A stretch of DNA of 48,907 nucleotides, from NCBI GenBank assembly GCA_903955385.1, contig CAJBNH010000105.1:1-48907 (forward strand). Direction: 5' to 3'. Position numbers and translations under genes: made by a program. The number at the start of each line of letters is the position of its first letter. Within the stretch, counting starts at the first letter, position 1. A model generated the notes under the pieces. The model was not told the origin of the DNA. It ran no database searches and saw nothing but the letters and a program-made list of their open reading frames with translations. Below are positions 24,118 to 33,263 of this stretch, piece by piece. The stretch comes from an uncultured Myxococcales bacterium. Lineage in GTDB: Bacteria > Myxococcota_A > UBA9042.

Positions 24118-26631
24118 CTATCGCCCCCTGCGCGCCGCCCAGACCGACGGCTCGGTGCCGCTGGGCTTGGGGAAGGTCCTGGACCGGTACGAGCTCGTCA
24201 CCACCGTCAACGACGCAAACGGCATCAGGATGGACCCGATCAGCGGCGTCAGCAGTCCCGACATCGCCAGCGTCACACCGACCGTATTGTACCCCAGTGA
24301 GAACAGGATGTTGCGCTTGACCACCCGCACCGCCCGCCGCGCGCCTCGCAGCAGCTCGACCACCGGCTGGATGCCCGGGCGCGTCAGGAACACATCGGCC
24401 GCCGCCAGACTCGCCTCAGCGCCGCCGTGCACGCTGATGCCGACCGTCGCTGCCGCCAGGGCCGCCGCGTCGTTCACGCCGTCGCCGACCATGAAGACGA
24501 AGCCGTGCTTCAGCGCCTCTTCGACTGCTGCGAGCTTGTCTTCGGGCGTCGCACCGCCACGGCACGCCGCTTCCGGCAACCCCAAACGCCGCCCGACCTC
24601 AGCCACCACCGCCGGGTGATCCCCAGACAGGATGCGAACTTCGCAGCCCAGGGCCTGCAGCTCGCGCACGCTCTGCTCGGCGTCGTCGCGCAGCGGATCG
24701 CCAAACCCTGCCGCCGACGTCACCTGCCCGTCCACCGCGATCAGCACCGGCGTCAGGGCCTGCGCCACCAGCTCTTGCACGAACGGGTGCGTCGCCAGCT
24801 CGGGGACCTGCAGCCGTTGGGCTACGTAAACCGGCGACCCGACCAGCACTTTGCGCCCGTCGACGTCGGCCTCGACCCCACCGCCGGTCGTCTGGCTGAC
24901 GCGCTGCGCCGTTGCGACCGGTGCCTCGCCAGCCACCGCCCCGCCCAGCGCCGCCACGAATGCCTGGGCAATTGGGTGGGCCGACGACCGCTCGGCCGCC
25001 AGCACCAGCGCCTTGGCCTCGTCTGCCCCCAGCCACTGCAACAGCTCGGTGCGCCCTTGCGTCAGCGTGCCGGTCTTGTCGAACAGCACGACGGCCGGGT
25101 GCGACAACCGCTCCAGCGCATCGCCGCCCTTGACCAGGATGCCCCGCCCCGCCGCCCGCCCAATGGCCGCGTGGATGGCCAGCGGCGTCGCCAACCCCAA
25201 CGCGCACGGACACGTGACGATCAGCAGCGCAAACGCGTGGTCCAGACCGGCCCAGACGTCGACGAACGCCCAGCCGATCGCCGTCGCCAGCGCCAACACC
25301 AGCACCACCGCCACGAATTTGGGCACGATGCGGTCGGCCAACGCCACCACCGGGGCGCGCCGCCGCGACGCCTCTTCGACCGCCTGCATCAGCCGCCCGA
25401 CGCGCGTGGCAGTGCCGGTGGCTTCGGCGCGAATCCGCAACATCGAGGCCAAGTTGACCGTGCCGGCGTGCACCGGGTCGCCGGGGCCCGCCTCGATGGG
25501 CCGCGACTCGCCCGTCAGCAGCGACGTATCGAGCGCCGACTCACCCGTCTCGATCACACCGTCGGCCGGAATCGACTCGCCCGCGCGGACTTCCAGTACG
25601 TCGCCCGGCTTGACGCGCTCGACCGGCACCTCGCGAACCTCGCCGTCCTCTTGCCGCACCAGCCGCGCGGTGCTGGGGGCCAGCGAAAACAGCAGCTCGG
25701 CCGCATCGTTGGCCGCCCGGCGCTGCCGCTGCTGCACCCACCGGCCGATCAGCAGCAGGAACACCAGCGTCGCGACCGTGTCGAACCAGATCTCGCCGCG
25801 CGCCATCACCGTGTTGACGGTGCCCCAGACGAATCCGGCGGTCAGCCCGATCGCGATGGGCAGGTCCATGTGCAGCGCGCCCGACCGCAGCGACGCCAGC
25901 GCGCCGCGAAAGAACACGCGCCCGCACCACGCGATCGACGGGATGGTCAGGACCAGACTGCCCCAACGGAAAAACGCCTCGAATTCCGGCTCCATCCGCC
26001 CGCTGTACAGCGCCAGCGCCATCAGCATCACGTTGGCCATGATGGCGCCGGCGACACCGATGCGGGCGATCAGGGCGCGCTCTTCCTTGCGGCGCAGGTC
26101 GCGGGCCTCGGCGCCGCGGAACGGGTGCGCCGGATAGCCCAGCGCGTCCAGCTGCCTGGCGATGGTCGAGAGCTGGATCTTGGCGGGATCCCAAGTCAAT
26201 TCCGCCGTCTGCTTGCCGATGTCCAGACGCGCGTCGACCACACCATCGACCTCGCGGCCCATGCGCTCGACCAGCCAGATGCACGCGGCGCAGTGCACGC
26301 CTTCGAGGTACAGCTCGGTCGACCACTGCCCGTCGGGGCGCGGCTTTGCGTACAGCTGGAGAAACGCGGCGTCGTCCAGCTCCTCGTAGGTCTTGCCGGT
26401 GGTGCGCGCCCGTCGCCCCTTGGCGCCCTCCAGCTGGATCAGGTCGTAATACTGAGTAAGACCGTGCTCATGCAGGACCGCGTGCACCGTACGACAGCCG
26501 TTGCAGCAGAATTGGTGCGGGGCGTCAGGCTCGATCAGTGCTGGTGGCACTGGCAGCGTGCAGTGGCTGCAAGCGACCGGCCCTGAGGCGGCAGGGGTAT
26601 GGCGAGGCAAGTCTTTGTCAGTACTCGTCAT
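24118..26631 (-). CDS. ccoI: Copper-exporting P-type ATPase CcoI (FixI)
   Basis: An 837-residue P1B-type ATPase that delivers copper for cbb3 oxidase assembly. The ATG at 26631 is chosen because the protein then begins just before the Cys-rich N-terminal segment CSHCTLPVPPALIE and FCCNGC; the upstream extension to 26718 overlaps the TauE-like gene more deeply. A heavy-metal-associated domain follows with CAAC (EGVHCAACIWLVERMG). The core has the TGES actuator loop (LLTGESRPIEAG), the CPC membrane motif (VTCPCALGLATPLA), the phosphorylation motif DKTGTLTQG and the hinge GDGVNDAAAL. The start overlaps the end of the upstream gene by 14 bases. The ribosome binding site is weak, so coupling is likely. 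Confidence 0.96.
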   Translation of the reverse strand: MTSTDKDLPRHTPAASGPVACSHCTLPVPPALIEPDAPHQFCCNGCRTVHAVLHEHGLTQYYDLIQLEGAKGRRARTTGKTYEELDDAAFLQLYAKPRPDGQWSTELYLEGVHCAACIWLVERMGREVDGVVDARLDIGKQTAELTWDPAKIQLSTIARQLDALGYPAHPFRGAEARDLRRKEERALIARIGVAGAIMANVMLMALALYSGRMEPEFEAFFRWGSLVLTIPSIAWCGRVFFRGALASLRSGALHMDLPIAIGLTAGFVWGTVNTVMARGEIWFDTVATLVFLLLIGRWVQQRQRRAANDAAELLFSLAPSTARLVRQEDGEVREVPVERVKPGDVLEVRAGESIPADGVIETGESALDTSLLTGESRPIEAGPGDPVHAGTVNLASMLRIRAEATGTATRVGRLMQAVEEASRRRAPVVALADRIVPKFVAVVLVLALATAIGWAFVDVWAGLDHAFALLIVTCPCALGLATPLAIHAAIGRAAGRGILVKGGDALERLSHPAVVLFDKTGTLTQGRTELLQWLGADEAKALVLAAERSSAHPIAQAFVAALGGAVAGEAPVATAQRVSQTTGGGVEADVDGRKVLVGSPVYVAQRLQVPELATHPFVQELVAQALTPVLIAVDGQVTSAAGFGDPLRDDAEQSVRELQALGCEVRILSGDHPAVVAEVGRRLGLPEAACRGGATPEDKLAAVEEALKHGFVFMVGDGVNDAAALAAATVGISVHGGAEASLAAADVFLTRPGIQPVVELLRGARRAVRVVKRNILFSLGYNTVGVTLAMSGLLTPLIGSILMPFASLTVVTSSYRSRTFPKPSGTEPSVWAARRGR

Positions 26632-27403
26632 TGCAGCACGGCGCTTTGCCCGACTTGAGGCCCTTGACGCGATCAACGGCACCCTTGGCATCGGCGGGGG
26701 CCATCGCCGCAGCCGCACCCGCCCTCGGCACCGCCCGCATCGTCACCCGCGTGCCGACCGACACCAGACCCACGACCATCAGCACCACCGCCGAGATCGC
26801 GGGCAGGTGACGCCGCAGCGGTCCCGCCAGCGCCTGAATGCCCACCGCCAGACCGACCAGCACCGGAACCGTGCCGACCCAGAATGCCGCCATCACCAGC
26901 GCGCCCCACCCCGCGTGTCCCGTGCCAGCGGCCGTGATCGCGAACATGTAAAGCCACCCGCACGGCAGCAGCGTCGACGCCAGCCCCAGCAGCAGCGCCC
27001 GACCGACCGGCGTGCGTCCCCGCAGCTTGCTGAGCACGCCCGAGTACGCTCGCTGCAGCAGCGAACCGTGCGGCAGCTGCGGCAACCGCAGGCCCAGCAC
27101 GCGCGCCAGCTGCACGGCGCCCCAGCCGAACATCGCCAGCCCCGCCACAATCGCCGCCGTGTTCTGCAACCCCGCGGCCGAACCCGCGAGATCGACCGCG
27201 TGCCCAACGGTGCCTGCCACCGCACCCAGCACGGCATAGGTTGTCAGACGGCCACCGTGGTAGGCCAGATGCCCCTGAACGCGCATCCAACCGGTCGAGG
27301 CGTCCGTTCCGGCATAGAACGCGACAAAGCCGCCGCACATCCCGGCGCAGTGCAGGCTTCCCAACAGGCTTGCGCCCAGAACGGTCAGGAACAGGGTCAG
27401 CAT
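26618..27403 (-). CDS. TauE/SafE-like (UreH domain) membrane protein in the cbb3 operon
   Basis: A 261-residue integral membrane protein with about six helices. The N-terminal motif LGSLHCAGMCGGFVAFY is typical of the sulfite-exporter/UreH-type (DsbD-related) family often found beside ccoGHIS. LPCGWLYMFAIT in the middle holds the second conserved Pro-Cys, giving a possible metal or thiol pair. The C-terminus ends with a vicinal Cys pair (KAPCCNDEY) suited to binding copper. It lies between ccoH and ccoI on the same strand. A role in copper handling or thiol chemistry for oxidase maturation is inferred from position. Confidence 0.85.
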   Translation of the reverse strand: MLTLFLTVLGASLLGSLHCAGMCGGFVAFYAGTDASTGWMRVQGHLAYHGGRLTTYAVLGAVAGTVGHAVDLAGSAAGLQNTAAIVAGLAMFGWGAVQLARVLGLRLPQLPHGSLLQRAYSGVLSKLRGRTPVGRALLLGLASTLLPCGWLYMFAITAAGTGHAGWGALVMAAFWVGTVPVLVGLAVGIQALAGPLRRHLPAISAVVLMVVGLVSVGTRVTMRAVPRAGAAAAMAPADAKGAVDRVKGLKSGKAPCCNDEY

Positions 27404-27427
27404 GGTTTGTCTCGTGCGGAAACGGCG

Positions 27428-27892
27428 TCAGGGCACGTCGACGCGCAGCACCCGGGTGAAGACCTGCGCGCCGCGCTGTGCAGTCAACCGGACTTCGTGA
27501 AGCCCCGGCTGGTCGAGCTTCAGGTCGGCACGATACCCCGTCCCGTCGGCAATCGCCGCGACCTGGTCTCGCAACCCTGCACGCGCATTGTGGAACGCCA
27601 GCACGTTGACTTGCGCTCCGGTCACCGGACGACCCGCCGTGTCCGTCAAGACAAACTGCAGTCGAATGCCCTGCCCCGGCGCGCGCGTGGCCGTTGCCGC
27701 CGCCGTCCAGCCCAAATGCGTGTTGCGGCCGGCCTGGGCCATGTGGTCGTCCCAGGTCACGGCCTTGCGGTAGTAGTCGTCCTCGACGGCGAAGGTCGAG
27801 TCATTGGACAGCTTCGCCAACACCCAGCCGTTCATCGCGACGGGGCCCAGCAGCAACAGACCCAAGAACCAAGGCCATGCGCGTCCTTTCAT
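27428..27892 (-). CDS. ccoH: cbb3 oxidase assembly protein CcoH (FixH)
   Basis: A 154-residue protein with an N-terminal membrane helix (WPWFLGLLLLGPVAMNGWVL), the FixH hallmark VEDDYYRKAVTWDDHMAQ, and a periplasmic immunoglobulin-like domain (VTGAQVNVLAFHNARAG, GLHEVRLTAQRG). FixH stabilises early cbb3 assembly intermediates with CcoI. Its ATG overlaps the ccoG stop by 4 bases, and a 24-base gap separates it from the TauE-like gene. Confidence 0.93.
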   Translation of the reverse strand: MKGRAWPWFLGLLLLGPVAMNGWVLAKLSNDSTFAVEDDYYRKAVTWDDHMAQAGRNTHLGWTAAATATRAPGQGIRLQFVLTDTAGRPVTGAQVNVLAFHNARAGLRDQVAAIADGTGYRADLKLDQPGLHEVRLTAQRGAQVFTRVLRVDVP

Positions 27893-29298
27893 GGTGCCGC
27901 GCCTCCCGCGGGTCCGAACAGGGAGAAGGGCAGCTTGCTCGTCTGCTTCTCGCCGTCCGACACCTTCACCACGACCCGCCGGACGCCCCCGTGGAACGAG
28001 CTGGCGGGAGCAAGGACGAATGCGATGGTGGTGACGGACTGGCCGCCGCGGACGTGCAACGGGTTCTCGGGGACGACCAGCGTCACATCCGGTAGCTGCT
28101 TGCCCGCCGCATCCTCCAGTGCAATCGTGTACTTGCCATCCTCGTCACCGTGCTGATCCACCCGCACCCGCACCTGATTCGCCACCTGACCGTCGGGCTG
28201 CATCGAAAACGGGTCGCCCAGTCCGCGCAGGACCGTGACCTCGGCCTCACCACGACGCGCCACCGCAAACGCGAACAGACCGGCAATCACCAACAGCAGC
28301 AGCGGATACAGCACGACCCGAGGACGCAGGATCCGCGGGCGCTTGCCCGTCTCCATCTCCTCCTGCGACGTATAGCGAATCAGTCCGCGTGGGCGCTTGA
28401 TGCGGTCCATCACGGTGTCGCACGCATCGATGCACTGGGTGCAGCCCACGCACTCGAGCTGCAGGCCCTTGCGGATGTCGATGCCGGTGGGGCACGTGGT
28501 CACGCACGCGCCGCAATCCACGCAGTCGCCGGCCTTGCGCTCCAGCGTCGTCTTCTCCAGCTTGCCGCGAGGCTCACCCCGGCGAGAGTCGTAGGCGACG
28601 ATCAGCGACTTGCGGTCGATGAGCACCGATTGCAGGCGCGCGTAGGGGCAGGCCACCACGCACATCTGATCGCGAAACCAAGCGAAATCCAAGAACATCA
28701 GCACGCTGGTGGCGGCGATGACCGCGAAGCCGGCCGGATGGTCGTGGGGCGGCCCCTTGATCCAGTGCATCAGATCGTCGACGCCCACGAAGTACGCCAG
28801 GAAGACGTTGGCGACGACGACGGCAAGGACCGCGTAAACCGCGAACTTGAGCCAGCGGCGCAGCGGAAAGCGCTGTTTGTCCAGGCGTTCCTGACTCTTG
28901 CGGTTGCCCTCGATCAGGCGCTCGATCGGCCGAAACACGAACTCGAGGTACACCGTTTGCGGGCAACCCCAGCCGCACCACACCCGACCGTACAGCGCCG
29001 TCAGCAAGAAGATGCTGACGAAGATGGCGAGCATCAGGAGCATCAGCAGCACGCTGTCGGTAGGCAGCAGCGTGACGCCGAAGAAGGTGAACTCTCGACT
29101 GGGAAGATCCAGCAAAATCGACGGCTTACCGCCAATATGAAGGAACGGCAACCCCACGAACAGCGCAATCAGTCCCCACGCCGTCAGCAGGCGCCGACGC
29201 CAGAACTGGCCCGGCTGCAGCACCGGCCGCATCCAACGTCGCGTGCCATCGAGGTTCAGGGTCGACAGGACGGGTTCGTCGGGAGCGCGGAACGTCAT
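27889..29298 (-). CDS. ccoG: Polyferredoxin CcoG (FixG/RdxA)
   Basis: A 469-residue membrane protein that reduces copper in the cbb3 maturation pathway. It has several hydrophobic helices, the family motif CGWGCPQTVYLEFVFRPIE, and a cytoplasmic ferredoxin segment with two clusters: CVDCGACVTTCPTGIDI and CVGCTQCIDACDTVMDRI. The C-terminal third is an Ig-like domain (GKYTIALEDAAGKQLPDV). Length matches the family. It starts 2 bases after the ccoP stop and overlaps ccoH by 4. Confidence 0.95.
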   Translation of the reverse strand: MTFRAPDEPVLSTLNLDGTRRWMRPVLQPGQFWRRRLLTAWGLIALFVGLPFLHIGGKPSILLDLPSREFTFFGVTLLPTDSVLLMLLMLAIFVSIFLLTALYGRVWCGWGCPQTVYLEFVFRPIERLIEGNRKSQERLDKQRFPLRRWLKFAVYAVLAVVVANVFLAYFVGVDDLMHWIKGPPHDHPAGFAVIAATSVLMFLDFAWFRDQMCVVACPYARLQSVLIDRKSLIVAYDSRRGEPRGKLEKTTLERKAGDCVDCGACVTTCPTGIDIRKGLQLECVGCTQCIDACDTVMDRIKRPRGLIRYTSQEEMETGKRPRILRPRVVLYPLLLLVIAGLFAFAVARRGEAEVTVLRGLGDPFSMQPDGQVANQVRVRVDQHGDEDGKYTIALEDAAGKQLPDVTLVVPENPLHVRGGQSVTTIAFVLAPASSFHGGVRRVVVKVSDGEKQTSKLPFSLFGPAGGAAP

Positions 29299-29300
29299 GG

Positions 29301-29894
29301 CTACTTCCCAGCCGCCAGCGGCTTCCAGGGGTCACCCTGCGGAGGCTTTCCGGCAACGTTGGTGTTGCGCAGCGAGTTGACGTATAGCACGACGCCGTTC
29401 AACTCGTCGGGGGGCAGGATCTTGCCCCACGCCTGCATGCCCTTGGCTTCTACACCCTTGGTGACGGTGGTGTAGATGTCGATGAGATTGCCGCCGTGGA
29501 TCCAAGCGTTGTCGGTCAGGTTGGGGCCGAGTCCGGGGGCCGCGTCGGTCACCATGCCGTTGGCCTTGAGGCCGTGGCAGGCGAAGCAAACGGTCTTGAA
29601 CTTGGTCTCGCCCTTGGCCAGCAGGTCCTTGTCGCCCACCAGCGCCTGCAGCTTCTCTTCGGTCATCTGCAAGGCGGCAAGCTTGGCGTTGGCCTCGTCC
29701 TGAATCTTCATTTCGGCCGCGTAGACGTCGAGGCGGTTGGCCTGCGTCTCGATGAAGCCGTAATAGACCCAATAGCCGATGGCAAACGCCATCGTTCCAA
29801 GGAAGGCGAACTTCCACCACCCCGGCATGGGGTTGTCGTACTCGCGGATCCCATCGTAGTCGTGTTCCATCAAGTTTTCGTCGTGCTGGCTCAT
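29301..29894 (-). CDS. ccoP: cbb3 oxidase subunit CcoP, single-haem form
   Basis: A 197-residue subunit with an N-terminal CcoP signature (YDNPMPGWWKFAFLG), one membrane helix (FAFLGTMAFAIGYWVYYGF) and one cytochrome c domain. The only haem-binding motif is CFACH (Cys103, Cys106, His107); the probable distal ligand is the Met of KGMQAWGKIL. Most CcoP proteins are about 300 residues long and carry two haems, so this is a short, mono-haem version with the second domain absent rather than mutated. The start overlaps the end of ccoQ by 4 bases. Confidence 0.93.
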   Translation of the reverse strand: MSQHDENLMEHDYDGIREYDNPMPGWWKFAFLGTMAFAIGYWVYYGFIETQANRLDVYAAEMKIQDEANAKLAALQMTEEKLQALVGDKDLLAKGETKFKTVCFACHGLKANGMVTDAAPGLGPNLTDNAWIHGGNLIDIYTTVTKGVEAKGMQAWGKILPPDELNGVVLYVNSLRNTNVAGKPPQGDPWKPLAAGK

Positions 29895-30118
29895 GCGTCA
29901 CCTCGGCGGTTCGTCGGGGTTCTATCGGTTTCTGTACCAGAAGGCGGCGGCGGGTCGTCGTCCAGAAGCGGCAACTGCCCGGCGTCCTTCCACTTGGGAT
30001 GGTTGCGCGGCAAGAAGGTCCAGACCACCTGGGCAAGGAAGACGATCAGAAAGAGCACGAGCGCCGCTTGGGCCCAGACCGAAAGGTCCATGTTTCCCAT
30101 GATATCGCTCAGGCTCAC
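29891..30118 (-). CDS. ccoQ: cbb3 oxidase small subunit CcoQ
   Basis: A 75-residue single-helix protein (AALVLFLIVFLAQVVWTFLP) preceded by DLSVWAQ and followed by a polar tail rich in Asp and Pro. Size and position between ccoNO and ccoP match CcoQ, which stabilises the core complex. It overlaps ccoP by 4 bases. Confidence 0.9.
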   Translation of the reverse strand: MSLSDIMGNMDLSVWAQAALVLFLIVFLAQVVWTFLPRNHPKWKDAGQLPLLDDDPPPPSGTETDRTPTNRRGDA

Positions 30119-30155
30119 GTCTTCCTCCCCAAGTTCGGTCTGGCCCTGACGGACG

Positions 30156-32549
30156 CTAAGGTTGCGCGGGTGGCACGACTGCGGGAGCCGGAGCAGCCCC
30201 CGCCTCGGCAGCCGTCGGTGTCACGGCAGCGGCGGCTTCAGGGGCCGCAACCGGCGTGGCATCGGCGGCCGGAGCCACGGCAGGCGCAGCGGCAGCAGCG
30301 GCGTCGGCAGCGGCCTTCTTGGCAGCAGCCTCAGCAGCGGCGGCCTCAGCAGCCGGACGACCGATGTCGACGCCAAGACGCTGCAAGTACGCAACCAGCG
30401 CCACGATCTTCTTGGTCTCCAGTCCCGGCTGGCCGCCTTCGGCCACGATGCTGTCGGCAATCGCCTTGGCCTGCGCGCGCGCAAGCTCTTCGGCGTTGTT
30501 CATGTCCTTGTTCAGGATTCCGCCGTAGGGAACGCCCAGCATGACCATCGCGTTGACGCGCGACTGGATGCCGGCGAAGTCGAGGTCCTCGGTCAGCAGC
30601 CACGGGAACGGCGGCATGATCGACCGCGGCGTCATGGCCGACGGCTCGTTCATGTGCTTGACATGCCACAGGTCTGAACGCCGGGTACGGTACGGGGTGC
30701 TGGTGCCTTCGCGGGCGAGATCCGGTCCGATGCGGCGCGAGCCCCACTGGAACGGATGGTCGTACACGAACTCGCCGGGCTTGCTGTACTCGCCAAAGCG
30801 CTCGGTCTCGGCGCGAATCGGGCGGACCATCTGCGAGTGGCAGTTGTAGCAGCCCTCGGCCAGGTAGATGTCGCGACCAGCAAGTTCAAGGGGCGTGTAC
30901 GGCTGGACGGCGGCGATGGTGGGGATGTTGGCCTTGACCAGGAAGGTCGGAACGATCTCGAACAGCGACGCAATCAGGACGGCGATGGTCGTCAGGACCG
31001 TGAACTTGAACGCCTTTCCCTCCCACGCGCGGTGGAAGTCCATGCGAACGAAGCTGGACCAAGCGGACTGGCCGGCGGTGCCGTGCGAGTCGTGCGAGTC
31101 GGTCTTGGCAAGGGCAGGAGCCTCAGCCGCCGAGTCGGCGTACTGCGCGGGACGGGCCTTCCACGTCATGTAGAAGTTCACGCAGGCGAGGATGACGCCC
31201 GTCAGGTACAGCGTGCCGCCGACGACGCGCACGATGTACATGGGCATCAGACGCATGACGGTCTCGACGAAGTCGGGATACGCAAGGCGCCCCGTCGAGT
31301 CGAATGCGCGCCACATCAGGCCCTGGGTGATGCCGGCGGTGTAGATCGAGACGATGTACAGCAGGATGCCGATGGTGCCGATCCAGAAGTGGACTTCCGC
31401 CAGCTTGCGGCTCCACAGCGGGGTCTGGAACAGGCGGGGCAGCAGCCAGTACAGCATGCCGAACGCCATGAAGCCGTTCCATCCAAGGGTGCCGGAGTGG
31501 ACGTGGGCGATGGTCCAGTCGGTGTAGTGCGACAGCGAGTTGATGCTCTTGATCGAGAGCATCGGGCCCTCGAACGTCGACATGCCGTAGAAGGTGATGG
31601 CGACGACGAAGAACTTCAGTACCGGATCTTCCGCGACCTTGTTCCACGCGCCACGCAGGGTCAGCAGGCCGTTGATCATGCCGCCCCACGAGGGCATCCA
31701 CAGCATGACGGAGAACAGCATGCCCAGCGTCGAGGCCCACTCGGGCAGCGCGGTGTAGTGCAGGTGGTGGGGGCCGGCCCAGATGTACATGAACACAAGC
31801 GACCAGAAGTGCAGGATCGACAGCCGGTAGGAAAACACCGGTCGATTCGCGGCCTTGGGCAGGAAGTAGTACATCATGCCCAGGAACGGCGTCGTCAGCA
31901 CGAAGGCCACGGCGTTGTGTCCGTACCACCACTGCATGAACGCGTCCTGCACGCCCGCGTACAGCGAATAGCTGCGCAGGAACGTCGCAGGAACCGACAA
32001 GTTGTTGAAGATGTGCAGGATCGCCACCGTCACGACGCTGGCCACGTAGAACCAGATGGCAACGTAGAGGTGACGCTCTCGGCGCTTGGCGATGGTGCCG
32101 AAGAAGTTGATGGCGAAAACCACCCACACCAAGGCGATCAGGATGTCGATCGGCCACTCGAGCTCTGCGTATTCCTTGCCCTGCGTGATGCCCAACGGCA
32201 GCGTGACCGCGGCGGCGACGATGATCAGCTGCCAACCCCAGAAGTGGATGGCGCTGAGCGTGTCGCTGAACATGCGGGCCTTCAACAGCCGCTGCGACGA
32301 GTAATAGACGCCTGCGAACACGGCGTTGCAGGCGAACGCAAAGATCACCGCGTTCGTGTGCAGCGGGCGCAGTCGGCCAAAGTGGAACCAGCCGATGTTC
32401 AGCTGGGGCCAGGCAAGCTGGGCCGCGATCCAGACGCCGACCAACATGCCCACGACCGCCCATAGCACCATGGCGAACGTGAACTTGCGGACGATGGCGT
32501 CGTCATAGACGAACTTCTCGATGGGACTACCCGTCGTGGACGTGGTCAC
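30156..32549 (-). CDS. ccoNO: Fused cbb3 oxidase catalytic subunits CcoN-CcoO
   Basis: A 797-residue chain. Residues 1-~465 are CcoN, the haem-copper catalytic subunit: it shows RPLHTNAVIFAF (low-spin haem ligand), WWYGHNAVAF and GPHHLHYTALP (CuB ligands), and TDWTIAHVHSGTLGW (haem ligands). A ~45-residue His/Ser/Asp-rich linker leads to a membrane helix and CcoO (~510-725), with haem c motif CYNCH at 567-571 and the following SQMVRPIRAETERFGEYS. The last ~70 residues are Ala/Pro low-complexity (AAAEAAAKKAAADAAAAAAP) of unknown use. The start is GTG 32549 with AGGAG eight bases upstream. ccoN and ccoO are normally separate genes; this fusion fixes their ratio. Confidence 0.96.
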   Translation of the reverse strand: MTTSTTGSPIEKFVYDDAIVRKFTFAMVLWAVVGMLVGVWIAAQLAWPQLNIGWFHFGRLRPLHTNAVIFAFACNAVFAGVYYSSQRLLKARMFSDTLSAIHFWGWQLIIVAAAVTLPLGITQGKEYAELEWPIDILIALVWVVFAINFFGTIAKRRERHLYVAIWFYVASVVTVAILHIFNNLSVPATFLRSYSLYAGVQDAFMQWWYGHNAVAFVLTTPFLGMMYYFLPKAANRPVFSYRLSILHFWSLVFMYIWAGPHHLHYTALPEWASTLGMLFSVMLWMPSWGGMINGLLTLRGAWNKVAEDPVLKFFVVAITFYGMSTFEGPMLSIKSINSLSHYTDWTIAHVHSGTLGWNGFMAFGMLYWLLPRLFQTPLWSRKLAEVHFWIGTIGILLYIVSIYTAGITQGLMWRAFDSTGRLAYPDFVETVMRLMPMYIVRVVGGTLYLTGVILACVNFYMTWKARPAQYADSAAEAPALAKTDSHDSHGTAGQSAWSSFVRMDFHRAWEGKAFKFTVLTTIAVLIASLFEIVPTFLVKANIPTIAAVQPYTPLELAGRDIYLAEGCYNCHSQMVRPIRAETERFGEYSKPGEFVYDHPFQWGSRRIGPDLAREGTSTPYRTRRSDLWHVKHMNEPSAMTPRSIMPPFPWLLTEDLDFAGIQSRVNAMVMLGVPYGGILNKDMNNAEELARAQAKAIADSIVAEGGQPGLETKKIVALVAYLQRLGVDIGRPAAEAAAAEAAAKKAAADAAAAAAPAVAPAADATPVAAPEAAAAVTPTAAEAGAAPAPAVVPPAQP

Positions 32550-32847
32550 GGCTGGACTCCTGGAGTGAGGGGTTCAGGGCGAAAGGAAACGGCAAATACG
32601 CCAAACAACTTGAAGCAGGGCAGGAACTTGGTGTGGCGGGCCACAAACGTTCAGGGGCCGGAGTATGCCCGGACACGCTCACAGTGGGAATCCCCCACGC
32701 CCCGCAACCCGCTGTTGAACAGGGGGAACATTCCCGTGGGTGCGGCCCGGCGTCGCCGTTCGCACTTCCCCGGCGGTCTGGTAGACTGCGTTCAATGGCG
32801 AAGGTCGCGGGCGTCTGGCGCACGACCAGCCATCAGGGAGGCGGGCC
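32550..32847. promoter_or_regulatory. Divergent intergenic region between ccoNO and the zinc-ribbon gene
   Basis: This 298-base region must hold the promoter of the cbb3 operon (-) and of the 32848 gene (+). Two short palindromes are visible: GTGGG-aatcc-CCCAC at 32684-32698 and GGGAA-ca-TTCCC at 32724-32735. No TTGAT-N4-ATCAA (FNR/ANR) box and no clear -35/-10 pair was found. Confidence 0.45.
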
Positions 32848-33252
32848 ATGCCCATGCTGCGCGGCATCGAAACCACGGCGATCGGCAGGACCAAGACGGT
32901 CGAAGTCACCTACGAGAACCGGGCGTACATCGACCGCAACGGCAAGCCCGTCGCGCTGATCGACATGACCTGCTACGCCTGCAGCAACAGCTACTTCGTC
33001 CTCGACAGCGACCCCATCGACTTCTGCCCCCACTGCGGCCGCCGCGAGGGACCGCCGTGGGCCTCGCACGACGAGGGCGTCGCCTGGGCGCGCCTGCATG
33101 ATTTCAAGTGGTTGCGAAAGCTCGGGCTGGACGTCTACGGCCTGCGTCGCGGCGACGGTGCCTGGATGCTGGGCTTCGGCCGCAGTTCTGAGGCGTTGAT
33201 CGGTACCGGGCGCTATGTCGAGGTGCGGTCGCTGCTGCCCGGCGGCGGGTGA
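32848..33252 (+). CDS. Small zinc-ribbon protein of unknown function
   Basis: A 134-residue protein with AGGGAGG seven bases before the ATG. The central C-x2-C-x14-C-x2-C (CYACSNSYFVLDSDPIDF, then CPHC) is a zinc-ribbon pattern. The flanks are strand-rich (VEVTYENRAYIDRNGKPVAL; LDVYGLRRGDGAWMLGFGRS). No family is recognised. It probably forms an operon with the CinA-like gene, whose preferred ATG is 11 bases after this stop. Confidence 0.75.
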   Translation: MPMLRGIETTAIGRTKTVEVTYENRAYIDRNGKPVALIDMTCYACSNSYFVLDSDPIDFCPHCGRREGPPWASHDEGVAWARLHDFKWLRKLGLDVYGLRRGDGAWMLGFGRSSEALIGTGRYVEVRSLLPGGG

Positions 33253-33263
33253 CGGAGGTGGCC

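Noticed and set aside
24427-26586. 719-residue plus-strand frame opposite ccoI
   Set aside because: Arg/His/Gln-rich shadow with no domain; ccoI has all catalytic motifs.
32550-32847. FNR/ANR box upstream of ccoNO
   Set aside because: No TTGAT-N4-ATCAA-like sequence was found on either strand.
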